From the NCBI RefSeq assembly GCF_001659605.2, contig NC_035166.2, positions 18,121,279-18,185,278 of the forward strand: a stretch of DNA of 64,000 nucleotides, read 5' to 3'. The notes under the pieces are model-generated. The model was not told the DNA's origin. It saw only the letters and a list, made by a program, of their open reading frames with translations, and did not search any database. Source of the DNA: Manihot esculenta. Taxonomy: Eukaryota > Streptophyta > Magnoliopsida > Malpighiales > Euphorbiaceae. Position numbers and translations under genes: made by a program. Shown here piece by piece: positions 59,022 to 64,000 of the stretch; positions within the stretch are counted from its first letter, which is position 1; each line of letters opens with the position of its first letter.

Positions 59022-60583
59022 GTAATGTGATGTTATGTTGTTGTTTGTTAGGGTTTAGGCTAGTTTTATACCCTTATATGCTTGAGAATGAGTTTATGCA
59101 TGTTGTAGAATAGCTAAATGTATGTTGGGAAGGTTTAAGGAGGCATATGTGTATGTAAGGGCTGAGTTCTGCCACTTCTGGAAGAACTCAGGTTCGGCAG
59201 CCGAAGGCACTTTCGGCCGCCGAACTTGCCTGTGGAGGCAAGCTTTTGGCTGCCGAACCCTGCCCCCGAAAGTTGAACTTTCGGCTCTGGAGGGGAGTTT
59301 CGGCCACCGAAGGTGCCGCCGAAGGTGCATGAGTTTCGTCTCTGGAAAGGACTTTCGGCCGCCGAAAGTGGTTGAGTTTCGGCTCTGGAGGGACTTTCGG
59401 CCGCCGAACCTGCCGCCGAAAGTGCCCTGTTCAGCCTTCCTTTGCATGATTTCTATGTTTGTTTTATGATGTTCTAGGGGGTTTTTGGGAGTAGTTTATA
59501 GTTATGATAGTGTACGTTTGGTCCCTCATTTTGAGTCCACCTGTGTAGGTTCAGACCCGAGGAACCGAGGACCCCAGCAGTGAGATAGCTGCTCCAGAGT
59601 CTGTTCAGAGTCAGCCTGAGGTGAGTAGAATGAATCTTTATGTTGCAAGCAAATAAATTTTGAGCATGTTCATGCATCACGAATGCCATGATATATTTTA
59701 GGTTGTTGCATTAGAATTTCTCGAATATGTTGCATTGCATAATTTGATGTTGATGTGGATGGATGTTGGATGACCCATTAGTCCTCGATATGATGAGATA
59801 TGATATGATATGATATGGAAGTCTAGGTGTGGCCTGCACTACGCCCCTGGCACAATGTAAGAGAAAGTCCGGGTGTGGCCTGCACTACGCCTCCGGCACG
59901 ATTGGATATGTATGATATGTTATGTGTAAGAGAAAGACCAGGTGTGGCCTGCACTACGCCCCTGGCATGATTGGATTATGTAGAGGGCTATTGGTGACAA
60001 GTCCATCCTTGATGTGATTTGTTTGTGATGTGATGTATTTCATGAAAGTATGGATTTTAATATAATATTTTACTATTCTGCTCACTGGGCTCTAGTAGCT
60101 CACCCATTTCCTTAACCCCAGGTTTGCAGGTACGGGATAGACCAGGAGGTCGGCAAGAGTAAAGGCATAGTGTATGTAATAGTTAGTAGTGGACATGTAT
60201 TGGAAAATGCTATAATGTTATGTAATGTAAAGAATTGTATTGATGATAGAATTGTGCTTGGCCCTAGTGTATGGTTAATCACTTTTGGGTACATGATCTT
60301 TTTAATGATGTTTTTATGTTAAACCAAGCTTAATATATGATATGTTACCCCATTGGAGCATTTGATGAGGGCTCCAGTGTGGGGTTTTATGTTTATGGTT
60401 ATGTGCATGCACAGATTAAGCTTGGGGATGAAAGAAAAAGTTTAAAGTTTTTAGGTATATGCATGATCATGTATGGGATTTAACAGGTATACAGGATGTA
60501 TGTTAGGCTTGCTACGGGTCCCGGCGACCTTAAGTCGATCTGGATCCTAGCGCCGATAGCGGTCCGGTTTCTGGGTCGTTACA
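59022..60583 (+). repeat. TE7 solo LTR, right part
   Basis: This completes the TE7 LTR. It holds the leader palindrome cluster (about 59193-59425), the acceptor-like CTGTGTAG site near 59548, a minisatellite with CCAGGTGTGGCCTGCACTAC and CCCCTGG, and the terminal GGGTCGTTACA. Confidence 0.9.
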
Positions 60584-60588
60584 AAAAT

Positions 60589-62618
60589 GCTATGGGGAAA
60601 AAACCAAGTTCAGCCGCCGAACCTCATGTTCGGCCGCCGAACATGGTGCTGCCGCGGGAGCTCTCCTTTCGGGCTCCGAAGGTGGTCTGGCCAGCCATCT
60701 ATAAGAGGCCTCCAGTCCGAAAATGGGAGAGTTTCTCTCTCCATTTTCGGGCAAAGGTGAGTTCTTGACCTCCCATAGTTGACTTTGTTGTTTTTCCTTC
60801 AAATCCTTCAAGATATTCATGAGTTTTCTCTTGTTTTTGAAGTTTTGAGCTTGAATCTAAGATATTAAAGTTTGGAGACCATTTCTCCTCAACTCCAAGC
60901 TTGGGTCGCATCTACCTTAGATCTTCAAGAGATAAGTGTAGATCCTTGTTTTCCTTATGTTTTAAATGAGTTTAAAGAAAGGATAAAGGGCTATGAATGC
61001 ATGAAATGTTTAGATCTAAAGTTTTAGGGTTTGAGTTGAGTTTTTTATGAATGTTTGCTCTTATGAGTTTTTATTGTTGTTTCTTTGGGGTTTAGGCTAG
61101 TTTTATGCCCTTTATGCTTGATGAGTGTGTATGCATGTTTTGAGGAGTTGGATGTGAGGATTTGGAGAGTTTTGGTGGCTGAGTGCATAAGGCAGAATTG
61201 GGTTCTGCCATTCTGGAGAACCCAGGTTCGGCCGCCGAAGCAGGGTTCGGCTGCCGAACCTGCCTATGGAGGCAGCCTTTGGCCGCCTAACCTACCCCCG
61301 AAAGGATGGACTTTCGGATCCCCGAAGGTTAGTGACTTTCAGATCTGTGGAGACCTTCGGCTGCCGAATCTGCCCCCGAAAGTTAGTGACTTTCAGATCT
61401 GTGGAGACCTTCGGCCGCCGAACCTGCCCCCGAAAGTGTCTGACTTTCGGATCTGTGGGGATCTTTGGCCGCCGAAAGTCCCCTGCCTAGCCTTCCTTCG
61501 CTTGTTTCTTATGCATGTTTTGGTATGTTTTAGGAGAGTTTTTGGGGATTTATTTAAAGTCATGTATTAGCTATGTTTGGTCTCTCATGGGAGTCCATCT
61601 GTGTAGGATCAGACCTGGGAGACCATAGAGGCCAGCAGTGAGTCGGCTGCTATAGTTTAAGTCAAGCGTCAGCCAGAGGTGAGTAGAACTGAACTAATCT
61701 CTTGTTTTAAAGTAATTAAACTTTTTGAGCATGTTCATGCATCACGAATGCCATGTTACATAATAGGTTGTTGCATTAGAATTCATGAATATGATGCATT
61801 GCATAATTTACTGTTGTTGTGGATGGATATTGGATGACCCACTAGCCCTCGAGCAGGTTATGTTACGACGGATATGGAAGACCATGGCTGCCCATTCTAC
61901 GCGCCCTGGTACTATGTAAGAGAAAGACTAGGGCTGCCCATTCTACGCCCCTGACATTTATGGATATGTTATGTTATGTTTAAGAGGAAGTCCTGAGGAG
62001 CTCCGTCGAGGGTCGGGCACTATTTGGAATATGTAGAGGGTTATTAGTGACAAGTCCATCTTGTTGTGATTTATTTGTGCTGTGACGTATTTCATATAAG
62101 CATATGTTTATTAAACTATTTTTATGGTTCTGCTCACTAGGCTCTAGTAGCTTATCCCTTTCTCTCAACCCCAGGTTTGCAGGATCAGATATAGCACGGG
62201 GGAGTCAGCTTAGTGGCTGGTGTAGCTGATATAATAGAATAGTTGTGGACATGTAATGTTTAATGGATTAGTATTGTGCTTGGCCCTAGTTTTCTTTACC
62301 TTGTAATCCCTGTTAACATAATCTTTATGTAAAAGTTTTATATATGTTTTATGTTTGAACCAAGATTGAGGCATGTGATGTTAACCATACTAGAGCATTT
62401 GATGAGAGCTCTAGTATGAGTTTTATGTTTTTAGTATGATACATGCACAGGTTGAGCTCGGTTTCATGGAAATGTTTAAATTTTTTATTATAATGTTTGA
62501 TCATGTATGGGATCCTATCAGGTACACAAGATGAATAGTAGACTTGTTACGGGTTCTGACGATCTTAAGTCGATCTGAATCCTAGCGCCGGTAGCGGTCT
62601 GGTTTCCGGGTCGTTACA
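60589..62618 (+). repeat. TE6 3' LTR, right part
   Basis: This is the remaining 2030 bp of the outermost LTR, with two palindromes before a weak TATA (TATAAGAG near 60700), a leader cluster at about 61225-61480 and the terminal GGGTCGTTACA. Its last ~600 bp match the visible 5' LTR end at 23142-23747. Confidence 0.9.
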
Positions 62619-64000
62619 GTTATCTTCCTAAGAGATTCAATAAACCTTTTGACTTTCTAAAAGGACAATAATGGAGGCAGTGTTTCTCGAAAACATGAAA
62701 AAAATTAAAAATAAAATTTAAAATTAACAGAAATTAAGAATAAATCTCACAATTTTAAATAAATTTCAATTTGATTAATTTTTAACTAAAAAAGTGTGTT
62801 TAACCCTTTAAGGTTATAACAAAATTACAAAAAAATAAAAAAAGAAGAGAAGGGGAGTTCCGCCAAAGAGAAATGGAAATGGAGTATAGAAACGATGAGA
62901 AGAGATGAGAGAGATATTTTTCTAATTTTAGAACAATCTTTATATAGAACTTTTTCAAATGAAAAGATAATTATTCATAATTTAAAAGAAAAAGTAAAAT
63001 AAATCAACTACTTCTATTATAGCTCTTATCCATCCAAACAAAAATAGCTGTAAAATAATTTTCTTTTATTTTTTTTTTTCATTTTCAACTCAAAATCTGT
63101 CTAAAATCAAAATTTAAAGTAAAAAATTAATTATCTATATCAAAATTACGAAATTTAATATGAAAAAAATAGTGCATCAATAATTAAATTAATTTATACA
63201 AGTTTTAAGTTCTCTAATTAAAAGAGATTAATTTTTGCTATATATAAATAGGTATAACAATAATTTAGACGTAATTTTTGAAATTAAAAAAAAATCTATA
63301 TTTTTGAAATTAAAAAAAATCTAAGGGCATTAGCACAATATTATTTATTTACTTATAAGCACACTTACATATGTATATGCTAGGCAATTGGAACCTAATC
63401 TAATAAGATTATCGCTAATATTAAATTCTAATTTTATCAGCTTTGGTTTACTTTATTATATGTAACATATGCACAAACCTCTAAGAGTGCATTACCGTTA
63501 AAAATATTGGTTTATTTTAAAATAGTGTTTAATATTGAGATTAAATTAAAATAATAATTTTAAGAGATTAAAAAAATAAATTATGAAAAATATTTTTTTT
63601 TAACTTGTAACTTAAAAAAAATAACTATTATCAATACAACCGTCAGTGATTAAAACAACCAATAATTATTAAAATTGTTAGTATTATCAAACTGGACCTA
63701 AGCTAAATACATATATTTAACTTTACATTTAAATAGGAAAAATATTAAAAAAAAAAACAAATTGCGTTTCATTATTTACATTTGCACTTCATGTACACTT
63801 GTTCATAAGAACTAAGTCTTATTTAGATTTAATTTATTATAAATATAAAATATAAATAAATGAGTTATATTTAAATTTTATAGAGTAGAATTTTTTTTAT
63901 TTATGTTTTAGATTCAAGGTGTATTGAGTCACAATAAATTTTTTTTTTCTAATTTAAAATATTTCCTTAGACACAATATTCTTAATTACTTTATTTTTTT
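62619..64000. other. AT-rich flank outside the nest, no gene recognised
   Basis: Composition changes sharply at 62619, where long A/T runs replace the GC-richer element sequence. I see no coding frame of note, no tRNA and no LTR end. A short direct repeat of TTTTTGAAATTAAAAAAA occurs at about 63268 and 63300. This is the only sequence in the window that may represent the original host locus. Confidence 0.7.

Larger units (their letters stand above)
29271..60583 (+). mobile_element. TE7: solo LTR of the Tekay-type family, split by TE8
   Basis: This element is inserted in the 3' LTR of TE6 with TSD aaaat (29266-29270, 60584-60588). Its two pieces, 29271-29879 and 59022-60583, join to about 2171 bp of LTR with no interior, so it is a solo LTR. 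The left end reads TATAATACC instead of TGTAATACC. TE8 entered it with TSD tgtat. It has a TATA box near 29515-29522, palindrome remnants around 29446-29505 and 59190-59425, and a CCAGG/CCTGG minisatellite at about 59820-59970. Confidence 0.9.
23142..62618 (+). mobile_element. TE6: outermost Tekay-type element, split by TE1 and TE7
   Basis: This is the oldest element in view. The visible end of its 5' LTR is 23142-23747, because TE1 sits in it and the rest lies left of the window. Its interior is 23748-29091. Its 3' LTR is 29092-29270 plus 60589-62618, split by TE7 and everything nested in TE7. The piece at 62012-62618 matches 23142-23747 closely, which ties the two distant ends together. The full 3' LTR is about 2209 bp and ends at 62618. 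The expected duplication gttat at 62619-62623 cannot be checked, because its partner is outside. Confidence 0.9.

Noticed and set aside
62619..64000. A possible host gene or promoter in the right flank
   Set aside because: It is AT-rich with no credible frame, splice pattern or RNA gene that I can support.

Overview
The window looks like plant nuclear heterochromatin, probably from a eudicot. I find no host gene. Everything from base 1 to 62618 can be explained as long terminal repeat (LTR) retrotransposons of the Ty3/gypsy superfamily, nested inside one another. Only 62619-64000 is AT-rich non-element flank. The family (long 2.1-2.5 kb LTRs starting TGTAATACCCGGCTAGA and ending GGGTCGTTACA, an initiator-Met tRNA primer site, one gag-pol frame, and a chromodomain-like tail after integrase) fits the Tekay/Del chromoviruses. 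A Euphorbiaceae host such as cassava or rubber is only a weak guess from memory.

Ten insertions, called TE1-TE10 here, can be separated. Eight have both flanks in view with matching 5-bp target-site duplications (TSDs): TE2 gttaa, TE3 caatg, TE4 gatcc, TE5 taagg, TE7 aaaat, TE8 tgtat, TE9 ccata, TE10 caatc. The outermost is TE6 (+, 23142-62618). Its 5' LTR was hit by TE1 (+, a different CRM/Reina-like chromovirus whose left part lies outside the window). TE1's 3' LTR was hit by TE2 (-, 1356-22631). TE2 then received TE3 (+, 1680-10537) in an LTR, the solo LTR TE4 (14854-15653) in pol and the solo LTR TE5 (17564-19866) in gag. On the other side, TE6's 3' LTR was hit by TE7 (+, solo LTR split between 29271 and 60583). 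TE7 was hit by TE8 (-, 29880-59016). TE8 carries TE9 (+, 31533-40960) in one LTR and TE10 (+, 47867-57627) in the other. That is four nesting levels on each side.

TE10 and TE8 have the best-preserved gag-pol frames, each with three stops and one frameshift. TE2 and TE6 are more decayed. TE3 and TE9 are different: their LTR pairs are close (TE3's two 2275-bp LTRs differ at one base by eye), yet the pol between them is wrecked, and both share the same derived changes. They look like a non-autonomous lineage moved by proteins made in trans. This is the most interesting system in the window.

The LTRs themselves are unusual. They carry clusters of a 13-bp palindrome, TTCGGC(C/G)GCCGAA, containing the GCC-box core, just upstream of the TATA box and again in the leader. 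The number of 20-bp units differs by exactly one between paired LTRs of three elements. They also carry conserved splice-site-like sequences, including a CAG acceptor 7-10 nt before the gag start in all six copies, and a minisatellite whose units are bracketed by CCAGG/CCTGG.
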